Below are positions 46,967 through 55,497 of a DNA stretch of 64,000 bases, one piece after another. The DNA is from Collinsella sp. (GTDB taxonomy: Bacteria; Actinomycetota; Coriobacteriia; Coriobacteriales; Coriobacteriaceae). The stretch's first letter is position 1, and each line of letters begins with the position of its first letter. The notes under the pieces are model-generated. The model did no database searches, had not been told where the DNA came from, and saw only the letters and a list, made by a program, of their open reading frames with translations. The translations under genes were made by a program, and so were the position numbers. The stretch spans positions 1-64,000 of the forward strand of contig JAGZQF010000003.1 of the NCBI GenBank assembly GCA_018382295.1, written 5' to 3'.

Positions 46967-47456
46967 CACCATTAACCGCGTCATCGTTCCGGGTACCTTC
47001 GATCCCATCACGTTTGGCCATATCGACGTCATCCGCCGCGCCCGCCGCATTTTTCCCAGTGTGATCGTGGCCGTTGCCGAGTCGCAGGGCAAAAACGGCG
47101 TGGGCACCACGTTTACGCTCGATGAACGCGTGGCGCTGGCCCGTGAGGCACTCGGTGATATCGATGGCGTCGAGGTCCTGCCCTTTACCGGACTGCTCGT
47201 CGACTTTGCTCGCGAGCAGGGTGCCGGTGCCGTGGTCAAGGGCCTACGCGCCATGACCGACTTTGAGTATGAGCTGCAGCAAGCCGACCTCAACTACCGC
47301 TTGGATAACGAGCTGGAGTCCATCTTTGTCATGAGTGCTCCGCAGTATGGCTACATCTCGAGCTCGGTTGTACGCCAGATCGCCTCGCTCGGTAGTGATG
47401 TTTCGACGTTTGTGCCGGCTAATGTGGTCGAGGCGCTTAAACATCGCTTTTCGTGA
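46959..47456 (+). CDS. coaD: Phosphopantetheine adenylyltransferase
   Basis: ATG 46959 after AGGAGG; 165 residues. VIVPGTFDPITFGHIDVIRRA has the nucleotidyltransferase GxFDPxxxGH motif, and QYGYISSSVVRQIASLG is the C-terminal SSxxR block. It adenylates 4'-phosphopantetheine in coenzyme A synthesis, the supplier of the ACP prosthetic group needed by the acpP product encoded downstream. Confidence 0.94.
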   Translation: MSDTINRVIVPGTFDPITFGHIDVIRRARRIFPSVIVAVAESQGKNGVGTTFTLDERVALAREALGDIDGVEVLPFTGLLVDFAREQGAGAVVKGLRAMTDFEYELQQADLNYRLDNELESIFVMSAPQYGYISSSVVRQIASLGSDVSTFVPANVVEALKHRFS

Positions 47457-47524
47457 CGTTTTTTATTGCCAGGTGGCATGTGGTAAACTAGCACGATGAT
47501 ATGTTACCTATGAAAGGAGACCGG

Positions 47525-48022
47525 ATGCCGGGCGAGAATTTTCCTGGCGACAGGATCGTGAGCCTTGTCGACGAGCTCGAGGGGCTCATCCAAGAGGCTA
47601 AGACGCCGTTCGGCAAGAACGCCCAGATGAAGGTCATCGATGCCGACGTCTTCTTTAACATCCTCGATGAGATCCGCATGAGCTATCCCGAGGAATGGCA
47701 GAAGTCCCGCCGTATCCTCAAAGAGCGCGAGGAGCTTATGGCTTCCGCCGCCGCTCAGGCCGATTCCATCATCGCCGACGCTCAGCAGCAGGCCCTCACT
47801 ATTGCCGGTGAGCAGGAAATTGTTCGCCTTGCGCAGCAGCAGGCCGACGATATCCGCGACCGTGCCCAGCAGTATGAGCGCGAGACGCGCTATGCTGCCG
47901 AGGATTACGCCGAGCAGGTCTTTACGCACCTGGAGGAGAACCTCAAGAGTCTGACCGGCACCGTCACCCGTTGCCGCCAGCAGCTCAATGAGGGCGCCGC
48001 CCAGCAGAATGGTCAGTGGTAA
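47525..48022 (+). CDS. SepIVA-like coiled-coil protein
   Basis: ATG 47525 after AAAGGAGA; 165 residues. An N-terminal DivIVA-like segment (VSLVDELEGLIQEAKTP, VIDADVFFNILDEIRMSYPEEW) is followed by a long coiled coil rich in Ala, Gln and Glu (about 60-125) and a C-terminal FTHLEENLKSLTGTVTRCR. The same layout and the position directly before yceD and rnc match mycobacterial SepIVA (Rv2927c), a septation and polar-growth factor, although the coiled coil is much shorter here. That match is from memory. Automatic tools may label it an ATP synthase B-like protein. Confidence 0.6.
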   Translation: MPGENFPGDRIVSLVDELEGLIQEAKTPFGKNAQMKVIDADVFFNILDEIRMSYPEEWQKSRRILKEREELMASAAAQADSIIADAQQQALTIAGEQEIVRLAQQQADDIRDRAQQYERETRYAAEDYAEQVFTHLEENLKSLTGTVTRCRQQLNEGAAQQNGQW

Positions 48023-48576
48023 TGGCTGAGTTCCCGAGCGTTACCGTCGATCTTTCCGAGCAGCTCGAGTTTCCCGGAGACTCGTATCCGCTGACCGGTA
48101 AGGTCGATGTCGCTGCCTACACGGTGGGCGAGAAAGAGTACCAGCTGCAGGACGGTATCGACTATGACGTGGTCTTTACCAATGCCGGCACCGGTGTTCT
48201 GCTTACCGGCATGGTTCGCGCGCACGCCACCGGCGAGTGCGACCGTTGCCTGGAGCCTGCCTCGTTTGACATTGCCGGCGAGATCGAGGAGTTCTATCTC
48301 TTCCATGAGCCCGAGGACCCCGAGGCCTACGAAGACGGCTATGAGCTCCTGGGCGAGGATCGCGTCGTCGATCTGGGCGAGCCCATCAACGACGCCGTTG
48401 TCATGGACACGCCGTTTGTTGTGCTCTGCAAGCCCGATTGCCGCGGTCTTTGTCCCGTTTGCGGCGCCAATCTCAACGTGGAGCAATGCGATTGTGCTGC
48501 CCAAGCCGAGGCCGAATGGGCCGAAGCCACGGAAAATCCATTTGCAGCATTGAAGAATCTCAAGCTTGACGAGTAA
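48022..48576 (+). CDS. YceD/DUF177 family protein
   Basis: ATG 48022 overlaps the preceding stop as TAATG. The 184-residue product has a central CDRCLEP motif (about residues 72-78) and a C-terminal CRGLCPVCGANLN with a further CDC, the four-plus-cysteine pattern of actinobacterial DUF177. The family sits before rpmF nearly everywhere and is linked to 23S rRNA/50S maturation or storage; exact role unsettled. Confidence 0.88.
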   Translation: MAEFPSVTVDLSEQLEFPGDSYPLTGKVDVAAYTVGEKEYQLQDGIDYDVVFTNAGTGVLLTGMVRAHATGECDRCLEPASFDIAGEIEEFYLFHEPEDPEAYEDGYELLGEDRVVDLGEPINDAVVMDTPFVVLCKPDCRGLCPVCGANLNVEQCDCAAQAEAEWAEATENPFAALKNLKLDE

Positions 48577-48640
48577 AACTGTGGTAGTATCGCTACTTGC
48601 GCGTAATCGCCACACTGGATAGTTCATAAGGAAGGTCACT

Positions 48641-48820
48641 ATGCCCGTACCTAAACAAAAGCAGGGTCGTATCCGCACTCACACCCGCCGTTCCGCCAAC
48701 ATGAAGATCTCGGCTGCGGCTCAGTCCACGTGCCCCCGTTGCGGTGCTGTCAAGCTCCCGCACCACGTGTGCCCTAGCTGCGGTTTCTACAAGGACCGCG
48801 AGGTTATCGTTACCGAGTAA
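48641..48820 (+). CDS. rpmF: 50S ribosomal protein L32
   Basis: ATG 48641 with AAGGAAGG upstream; 59 residues. The product opens MPVPKQKQGRIRTHTRRSA and holds the zinc ribbon CPRCGAVKLPHHVCPSCGFY (two CxxC pairs), then KDREVIVTE. A complete C+ form of L32. Confidence 0.97.
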   Translation: MPVPKQKQGRIRTHTRRSANMKISAAAQSTCPRCGAVKLPHHVCPSCGFYKDREVIVTE

Positions 48821-48860
48821 CGGTATACTCTGGATACGATGCCGTTCCAACTGGAACCAC

Positions 48861-48890
48861 AATGGCCGGCTCATTGAGTCGGCCATTTTT
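48861..48890 (+). terminator. Terminator of rpmF
   Basis: AATGGCCGGCTC pairs with GAGTCGGCCATT (12 bp, one G-T, loop ATT) and runs into TTTTT. It lies immediately before the plsX ribosome site, so it may act as an attenuator for plsX. Confidence 0.8.
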
Positions 48891-48907
48891 GTATAAGGAG
48901 CATGTAT

Positions 48908-49927
48908 ATGAGTAACGTTCGCGTTTGTGTAGACGTTGTGGGTGGAGACGAGAAGCCGCAGGTTGTCCTCGACGGTATTGAGGCTGCACTTGCCGCCGAT
49001 CCCGATATCGAGGTCTTGGCAGCTGGTCCCGCCGAAATCGTCAATCCCTTTGCAGCTTCCCATGCACGTGTTGAGGCCCTTGAGGCGCCTGACGTTATCG
49101 CCATGGATGACGATCCCATTCGCGCCGTGATGACCAAGCGTAAGTCGTCGATCGTGCTTTCTTGCCGCGCCATTAAGAAGGGCAACGCGGATGCGTTCTT
49201 CTCCGCCGGCTCCACCGGTGCCATGACCGCCGCCGCCACCGCCTATGTGACGCCGTTTAGGTATCAGGCCGAAGGCAAGAAGCAGCCGGTGCGTCCCTGT
49301 CTGACCAATGCGCTGCCCAATCGCGCCGGCGGTCTGACGGTGCTGTGCGACATGGGTGCCAACCCCGATGTGGAGGTCGATGACATGGTGCGTTTTGCCC
49401 AGATGGGTAGCGCCTATGCCCGCGTCGTCCTGGGCATCGAGCATCCTCGCGTGGGCCTGCTTGCCAATGGCACCGAGGATGAGAAGGGCTCCAACTTTAC
49501 CAAGGCCTGTTTCCCTGCTATGAAGGCCGCCGTTCCCGGCTTTGTTGGTAACTGCGAGGGCACCGACCTCACCTCAGGTAACTTCGATGTCGTCGTTGCC
49601 GATGGCATGTCGGGTAATATCGCTCTCAAAGCTACCGAGGGCGCTGCCAAGTTTTTGCTGCAGGAGCTCAAGGGCGCCTTTATGGCCTCGCTCGGCACCA
49701 AGATCGCCGCGCTGCTCATCAAAAAGCAGATGCGCGAGATTAAGGCCAAGCTCTCTGGCGACGCCAAGGGCGGCGCGATTCTTCTGGGCCTGCGCGGCGT
49801 GGTCCTGATCGGCCATGGCGCCACCTCGGTCGAGGCTGTCAAAAACGGTACGCTCGCGGCGGCCGAAGCCGTGCGCGCCGGGCTGGTCGAGAATGTCGCC
49901 AACTCTATGGACAGTATCGTTTTGTAA
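48908..49927 (+). CDS. plsX: Phosphate acyltransferase PlsX
   Basis: ATG 48908 is preferred to ATG 48902 because AAGGAG then has a 7-base spacing. The 339-residue product shows VCVDVVGGDEKPQVVLDG, SAGSTGAMTAAAT, LLANGTEDEKG and a C-terminal GIGHGA-like LIGHGATSVEA. It makes acyl-phosphate from acyl-ACP for PlsY, the first step of phosphatidate synthesis in most bacteria. Followed by acpP. Confidence 0.92.
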   Translation: MSNVRVCVDVVGGDEKPQVVLDGIEAALAADPDIEVLAAGPAEIVNPFAASHARVEALEAPDVIAMDDDPIRAVMTKRKSSIVLSCRAIKKGNADAFFSAGSTGAMTAAATAYVTPFRYQAEGKKQPVRPCLTNALPNRAGGLTVLCDMGANPDVEVDDMVRFAQMGSAYARVVLGIEHPRVGLLANGTEDEKGSNFTKACFPAMKAAVPGFVGNCEGTDLTSGNFDVVVADGMSGNIALKATEGAAKFLLQELKGAFMASLGTKIAALLIKKQMREIKAKLSGDAKGGAILLGLRGVVLIGHGATSVEAVKNGTLAAAEAVRAGLVENVANSMDSIVL

Positions 49928-49994
49928 GAGCGAGTTAGAGCGCTGTTATGTGCTTCGCGGCGCACGTCGTGGGGTAGAATCAGAACCGTGTCTT

Positions 49995-50014
49995 GGTACC
50001 GCCCGGGCGGTACC
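49995..50014. promoter_or_regulatory. 20-bp perfect palindrome between plsX and acpP
   Basis: GGTACC GCCC GGGC GGTACC is fully self-complementary and is followed by ATTCTTTT. It may be a hairpin terminator of plsX or an operator of a lipid-synthesis repressor. TAGAAT at 49975-49980, 15 bases before it, is a possible -10 for acpP. Confidence 0.5.
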
Positions 50015-50051
50015 ATTCTTTTGGTATTCATGTACTATGAGAGGAAGCGCT

Positions 50052-50294
50052 ATGGACCGCTCCGAAATCTTCGACAAGATCGCCGAGGTCGCTGCTGACG
50101 TTCTGGGCGTCGATGTTGCCGAAATTAGCGAGGAGACCACCTTTGACGACCTCGATGCCAACTCGCTCGAGCGCCTGCAGCTGGTTACGGCTATCGAGGA
50201 CGAGTTCAACCTCGAGATCGATGACGAGACCCTGCTCTCGCTCAACTCTGTCGCCGACGCCGTCGACGCTATCGAAGCTGCCAAGGAGGCCTAA
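50052..50294 (+). CDS. acpP: Acyl carrier protein
   Basis: ATG 50052 after GAGAGGAAG; 80 residues, acidic, four-helix pattern. The phosphopantetheine Ser is S38 in LDANSLERLQL; most ACPs have DSL, here NSL, so the Asp before the Ser is replaced by Asn. It carries growing acyl chains. It lies in the usual plsX-acpP-rnc order. Confidence 0.92.
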   Translation: MDRSEIFDKIAEVAADVLGVDVAEISEETTFDDLDANSLERLQLVTAIEDEFNLEIDDETLLSLNSVADAVDAIEAAKEA

Positions 50295-50297
50295 GTC

Positions 50298-51023
50298 TTG
50301 GCTTTATCCGAACGACTTACGCGCGCCCAGGAAATCCTGGGCCACGAGTTCAACAATAAGGTGCTGCTGCGCGCGGCCCTTACGCATCCCTCGGCAGTCG
50401 AGGGCCAGCCGGTTTCTGCCAGCTATGAGCGCCTTGAGTTCTTGGGCGATTCCATTTTGGGCGCTGTGGTCGCACGCTCCCTGTTTGAGTCCTATCCCGA
50501 GTTTGACGAGGGCAAGCTCACTCGCTTGAAGGTGTCGCTCGTCTCGGGCGCCACGCTATCCGAGGTTTCTCACGAGTTGGGCATCGACGACATCATTATC
50601 TTTGGTGCCTCCGAGACCGGTACCGGTGCGCGCGGCCTGCATTCGGCCCTCGAGAACGTCTATGAGTCGCTCGTGGGCGCGCTGTACCTGGATGCCGGCT
50701 GGGACGTTGCGGCGGAGTTCATTCACCGTACGCTTAAGCCGCATTTGGCTTCCGAGCGTGCCGAGCATCCTGCGAACCCCAAGTCGTTTTTGCAGGAGTG
50801 CGTGCAAGCCGACGGTCACGAGCCCCCGGCGTACAAGCTCGTTGGCTCCGAGGGCCCGGCGCATGCGCCCACCTTTACCGCTGTGGTTTTGATCGATGGT
50901 ATTCGCCAGGGTCGCGGCTCCGGCTCCTCAAAGAAGGAAGCCGAGGGAGCTGCCGCGCTTGAAGCGCTCGACCGCATGGGTTACACCACCAACGGCGTGA
51001 TTCTGAACAAGAAGCACGTGTAA
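50298..51023 (+). CDS. rnc: Ribonuclease III
   Basis: TTG 50298 with AAGGAGG upstream; 241 residues. The catalytic signature YERLEFLGDSILGAVVA (about residues 41-57) and the second acidic site ENVYESLVGALYLDAGWD are present, and residues ~160-235 form a dsRNA-binding domain (PKSFLQE, KKEAEGAAALEAL). It cuts double-stranded RNA in rRNA and mRNA processing. Confidence 0.94.
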   Translation: MALSERLTRAQEILGHEFNNKVLLRAALTHPSAVEGQPVSASYERLEFLGDSILGAVVARSLFESYPEFDEGKLTRLKVSLVSGATLSEVSHELGIDDIIIFGASETGTGARGLHSALENVYESLVGALYLDAGWDVAAEFIHRTLKPHLASERAEHPANPKSFLQECVQADGHEPPAYKLVGSEGPAHAPTFTAVVLIDGIRQGRGSGSSKKEAEGAAALEALDRMGYTTNGVILNKKHV

Positions 51024-51033
51024 GCGAGGAACC

Positions 51034-54000
51034 GTGTATCTCAAGTCCCTTACGCTCAAGGGGTTCAAGTCGTTTGCCGACCGCGCCCATATGACGTTTG
51101 AGCCGGGCCTGACCGTCATCGTCGGTCCAAACGGCTCGGGAAAATCGAACATCTCTGACTCGATTCTGTGGGTCCTGGGCGAGCAGAGCGCCAAGCAGCT
51201 GCGCGGCCAGGCCATGGAGGATGTCATCTTCTCGGGCTCGTCGGCGCGCAAGCCGGTGGGTGTCGCCGAGGTCACGCTGGTGCTCGATAACTCGGACCAT
51301 ATGTTGCCCGTCGACTTTGACGAGGTCGCCATCACCCGTCGCATGTATCGCTCGGGCGAAAGCGAGTACCTCATCAACTCGAGTCCGTGCCGCCTGATGG
51401 ACATTCAGGACATCCTGCACGATTCGGGCCTGGGCAAGGATACGCATTCCATCATCAGCCAGGGCAAGCTCGACGCCATTTTGCAGAGCCGCCCCGAGGA
51501 GCGTCGCGCCCTCATCGAGGAGGCCGCCGGCATTTCCAAGCACAAGCGCCGCAAGGAGCGAGCGCTCAAAAAGATTAAGTCGATGGACGAGCACCTGATG
51601 CGTGCCCGCGACATCAATAAGGAAATCGCCCGTCAGCTGCGACCGCTGGAGCGTCAGGTCGATCGCGCGCGCAAGTACAAAGAGCTGTCCTCGCGCGCGA
51701 ACGAGCTTACGCAGATGCTGGCTGTCGATGAGCTTCGTTCGCTGCAGTCGCAGTGGAACGACCTGGAGAGCCGCTCCAAGGAAGGTGCTGCCGAGCTGGA
51801 GCTTGCGCAGTACCGCCTGGGTGAGAAAGAGCGCGAGCTCGAGAAGCTCCAGGTTATGCTTGAGGAAAAGGGCCTGTTTGTGGGCGACTTGGGCGAGCAG
51901 CGCCGCCATATGCAAGATGTGGTCGGCCGTATTAACTCCGACATGCGCCTGCTCGAGGAAAAGGGTCACAACATGGTGTCGCGCCTGTCTGACATGCGCG
52001 GGCAGATTTCGAGCTCCGAGCATCAGCGTCGTCGCGTGGTCGAGGAGCTCGAGGACGCGCGTGCGCAGCTTGAGGAAGTGACCGGCGCGCACATGCAGGC
52101 CCAGGAGGACGTTGACGCCGCTGGTCCTGCCGCCGCAGAGCTCCACGAGCGGCGCGTGGCGCTCGACAATCAGATTTCGCAGCTTACGCGTGAGCAACGC
52201 GATGTGCAGCGCGTGGCCGACAACGCCGCGCTCGAGCTCGCCAAGGTGAAGGACTCGCTGAGCAATGCCGAGGTCGAGGACAACATGTATGCCTCGCGCC
52301 TGGAGCAGATCGACGAGCAGCTCGAGGAGGTCATGGCTTCGCTCGAGAGCCGTCGCGACCGCGCCGAGGAGCTTGAGGGCGCTCTTGAGGAAGCGCGCCA
52401 GGCTCAGGTCGATGCGCGTGAGGCCACCGAGACGGCACGCGCGGCCCTGAAGGACCTGCGTGCCCGTGAGAGCGAGGCACGCAACAAGTTATCCGAGGTG
52501 CGCTCGGAGCTTGCCAGCCAAAAGAAACTCGATGCCCGCATGGCCGACAGCTCGCCGCTCGTGAGCCGTCTGGTGGGTGCGCTGGGCGACGATGTCTTGG
52601 GTCGTCTGGGCGACGTGCTGGAGGCCCCGCGCGAGCTTGAGGGCCTGGTTGAGCAATTGCTCGCCGGCGATATCGATGCGCTGCTGTTTGATGACGCCGC
52701 CACGCTTGAGCGTGCCGGTCGTGCGGCTCTGGACCAAAAGAAGGCCTCGGGCGAGGCACTGCTGGTGGCGCGCGGCGTGAGCGGCTCTACCGCCGCTGAG
52801 GGCGCCTCCGGTACCCGTCTGGTTGATCGTCTGTCCGTGCGCGCAGGCTACGGTCCCGTCGTCGAGGCGCTGCTCGGCGGCTATTACGTCGTTGACGATC
52901 TTGCTGCCGCGCTGTCGGCGCCGGTCGTTGAAGGCGTGACTTACGTGACCCCCGATGGCGCCCGCGTTGCCTGCGGCGGCCTGGTGCGCGTGGGGCTTGA
53001 TGCCGGCGAGGCTTTGGGTGCCTTGGAGCGCAAGCGCCGCATCCGTGAGCTCGAGGGCCTGGAACCCGATCTGGCTGCCATCTTTGAGCATGCTTCGGAC
53101 CAAGTCGTCGAGGCCAACGTTGCCGTCGAGGAGGCCCGTGCCGCCGAGGGCGATGCCGCCGGTGAGATCGCCCGTCTTGAGGGCGAGCGCCGCTCGCTGC
53201 TCTCCGAGATCGGCCGCTTGGAGCAAAGCGCCAACAATGCCGAGGTCGAGCGCGTGCGCATCTCCAAGCGCCGCGAGCAGGCTGCCGAGGCCGTTCGTGC
53301 CGCGCGCCCGCGCGTTGACGAGCTCACCCGTTCGCGTGACGAGGCGCGTGCACAGTCAAGCGACCTGGGTCTCCAGATTGCCGAGGCCAACGATGAGCTC
53401 GATCGCGTTCGCCGTGACGATTCCGAGGCCGCCGGTAAGCTCGCCGATGCCAAGGTGCGCCTGGCCCAGACGAGCGAGCGCCTGCGTTCGCTGAAGGGCC
53501 GCGTGCCCGACCTTGAGCATCGTCTTGAGGGCATCGACCGTCGTATCCGCGGAACACGCCAGGCTTCGCGCTCGCTCGAGCTGCTGCGCCTGCGCGTCGA
53601 CCCCATGCACGAACGCTATTCTGCCCTGTTGGAACGCGCGTCGGATTGGGCAGCGCGCCTGCGTGACCAGGCCTCTCTGGAGGAGGCGGACTCCGCTTCG
53701 CTCAAGAAGACCATCGAGGATGCCAAGGCAGAGGTTGCCCGCGCTAAGGAGCGAGTCGATACCGCCTCCGCCGCGCAAAACGAGTTCAAGGTCGCGCGTG
53801 GCAAGCTCGAGGTGCAGGTCGAGGCTGCCATCAAGGCCATTACCGCCGATGGCACGACGGTGCTCGAGGAAGCGCTCATGCTTCCGGTGCCCACGGACCG
53901 CGATGCCGCCGAGCGCGAACTCAACCAGCTTGTGCGCCAGATCAACAACCTTGGTCCCGTTAACCAAGTTGCCATGGAGGAGTACGAGCAGCTCAAGCGC

Positions 54001-54570
54001 CGCGCCGACTACATCGAGGAACAGCTGGCCGATCTGGAGAGCGCGCGCAAGGCGCTCACCAAGATCACGGTGGCCATTGATCGCAAGATGCGGAAGGCCT
54101 TCCTGGTGACGTTTGAGAAGGTCGACGCGAACTTCCGCGAGATCTTCGCTATGCTCTTCCCGGGCGGCCAGGCTCATCTGGAGATGACCGATCCCGAGCA
54201 TCCTGCCGAGACGGGTATCGAGGTCGTGGCGCAGCCGCGCGGCAAGCGCATCACCAAGATGATGCTCATGTCGGGCGGCGAGAAGAGTCTGACGGCGCTC
54301 GCCCTGCTTTTTGCCGTGTACCGCACACGTACGGTTCCGTTCTATGTGCTGGACGAGGTCGAGGCGGCGCTTGATGACGCTAACCTGTCCAAGCTCATCG
54401 GAGCCCTCGATGTGCTGCGTTCCGATACGCAGCTCTTGGTTATCTCGCATCAGCGCCGTACTATGGAGGACGCTGACGTCCTCTATGGCGTCTCGATGCA
54501 AGCCGACGGCGTCAGTCGCGTCGTCTCGCAAAAACTCGATCGCGAAACCGGAAAGGTCGTGAATGCATAA
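51034..54570 (+). CDS. smc: Chromosome partition protein SMC
   Basis: GTG 51034; 1178 residues. Walker A GPNGSGKSN lies near residue 32. Two long coiled-coil arms flank a hinge (about 515-640: LGDVLEAPRELEGLVEQLLAGD and YGPVVEALLGG). The C-terminal head has LMSGGEKSLTALALLFAV and Walker B YVLDEVEAALDD. It compacts and separates chromosomes with ScpA and ScpB, not encoded here. Confidence 0.96.
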   Translation: MYLKSLTLKGFKSFADRAHMTFEPGLTVIVGPNGSGKSNISDSILWVLGEQSAKQLRGQAMEDVIFSGSSARKPVGVAEVTLVLDNSDHMLPVDFDEVAITRRMYRSGESEYLINSSPCRLMDIQDILHDSGLGKDTHSIISQGKLDAILQSRPEERRALIEEAAGISKHKRRKERALKKIKSMDEHLMRARDINKEIARQLRPLERQVDRARKYKELSSRANELTQMLAVDELRSLQSQWNDLESRSKEGAAELELAQYRLGEKERELEKLQVMLEEKGLFVGDLGEQRRHMQDVVGRINSDMRLLEEKGHNMVSRLSDMRGQISSSEHQRRRVVEELEDARAQLEEVTGAHMQAQEDVDAAGPAAAELHERRVALDNQISQLTREQRDVQRVADNAALELAKVKDSLSNAEVEDNMYASRLEQIDEQLEEVMASLESRRDRAEELEGALEEARQAQVDAREATETARAALKDLRARESEARNKLSEVRSELASQKKLDARMADSSPLVSRLVGALGDDVLGRLGDVLEAPRELEGLVEQLLAGDIDALLFDDAATLERAGRAALDQKKASGEALLVARGVSGSTAAEGASGTRLVDRLSVRAGYGPVVEALLGGYYVVDDLAAALSAPVVEGVTYVTPDGARVACGGLVRVGLDAGEALGALERKRRIRELEGLEPDLAAIFEHASDQVVEANVAVEEARAAEGDAAGEIARLEGERRSLLSEIGRLEQSANNAEVERVRISKRREQAAEAVRAARPRVDELTRSRDEARAQSSDLGLQIAEANDELDRVRRDDSEAAGKLADAKVRLAQTSERLRSLKGRVPDLEHRLEGIDRRIRGTRQASRSLELLRLRVDPMHERYSALLERASDWAARLRDQASLEEADSASLKKTIEDAKAEVARAKERVDTASAAQNEFKVARGKLEVQVEAAIKAITADGTTVLEEALMLPVPTDRDAAERELNQLVRQINNLGPVNQVAMEEYEQLKRRADYIEEQLADLESARKALTKITVAIDRKMRKAFLVTFEKVDANFREIFAMLFPGGQAHLEMTDPEHPAETGIEVVAQPRGKRITKMMLMSGGEKSLTALALLFAVYRTRTVPFYVLDEVEAALDDANLSKLIGALDVLRSDTQLLVISHQRRTMEDADVLYGVSMQADGVSRVVSQKLDRETGKVVNA

Positions 54571-55487
54571 TGGGATTCTTCGATGCTCTCTCGCGCGGAC
54601 TTGAGCGCAGCCGCGAGGCCCTCAACGAGGTCTTCTACTTTGGCGGTGAGGTCGAGGAGGATTTTTGGGAGGACCTGGAGGACACCCTCGTAATGGGTGA
54701 CATGGGCGCCGAGGTCGCTATCAAGGTCTCCGATGACCTGCGCGATGCCGCGGCCAAGAAGAACCTCAAGACCGCTCCGCAACTTCGCCGCGCCCTGGCC
54801 GAGCAGCTTGAGCAGCACTTTGTGCCCATCGAGCGAGATCCGTTCTCCGATACGCCGAGCTGCGTGCTGTTTGTGGGCATTAACGGTGCCGGCAAGACCA
54901 CGACGGTCGGTAAGATCGCGAGCGCCATGGCTGCCCGCGGCAAGAACGTGGTGATCGGTTCGGCCGACACCTTCCGCGCCGCCGCCATCGAGCAGCTTGA
55001 TGTGTGGGGCCAGCGCGCTGGCGTCCCCGTCATCAAGCGCGACCGCGGCTCCGACCCGGCAAGTGTTTGCTACGACGTGCTCGACGAGGCCGACAAGCGC
55101 GGCAGCGACCTGGTGCTTATCGATACCGCCGGCCGTCTACACACGAGCCCTGAGCTCATGCGCGAGCTTGCCAAGGTGGTCAATGTGACCCGTAAGCGCG
55201 CCGCCAATATGGCCGCCGGTCCCATGCCGGTTTCGGTCGTGCTTGTGATCGACGCCGCGACGGGCCAAAACGGTCTGAACCAGGCGCTCGAGTTTAACGA
55301 GGCGCTGGGCCTGGACGGTATTATCATGACTAAGCTCGACGGCACGGCTAAGGGCGGCATCGCCATGGCCGTGGCCGAGAAGCTCAAGCTCCCGATCCTG
55401 CGCATCGGCGTGGGCGAGCAGGTCGATGACCTGCAGGAGTTCAATGCCAAAGATTTCTGCCGCGCCCTGGTGGGCGAGTCCAATTAA
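54570..55487 (+). CDS. ftsY: Signal recognition particle receptor FtsY
   Basis: ATG 54570 overlaps the smc stop by one base (TAATG). 305 residues: the short NG form without the long acidic A domain. GINGAGKTTTVGKIA (P-loop, ~residue 103), DTFRAAAIEQL, DTAGRLH and TKLDGTAKGG are all present. It docks SRP-ribosome complexes at the membrane, in step with Ffh encoded next. Confidence 0.95.
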   Translation: MGFFDALSRGLERSREALNEVFYFGGEVEEDFWEDLEDTLVMGDMGAEVAIKVSDDLRDAAAKKNLKTAPQLRRALAEQLEQHFVPIERDPFSDTPSCVLFVGINGAGKTTTVGKIASAMAARGKNVVIGSADTFRAAAIEQLDVWGQRAGVPVIKRDRGSDPASVCYDVLDEADKRGSDLVLIDTAGRLHTSPELMRELAKVVNVTRKRAANMAAGPMPVSVVLVIDAATGQNGLNQALEFNEALGLDGIIMTKLDGTAKGGIAMAVAEKLKLPILRIGVGEQVDDLQEFNAKDFCRALVGESN

Positions 55488-55497
55488 GGAGTGACTA

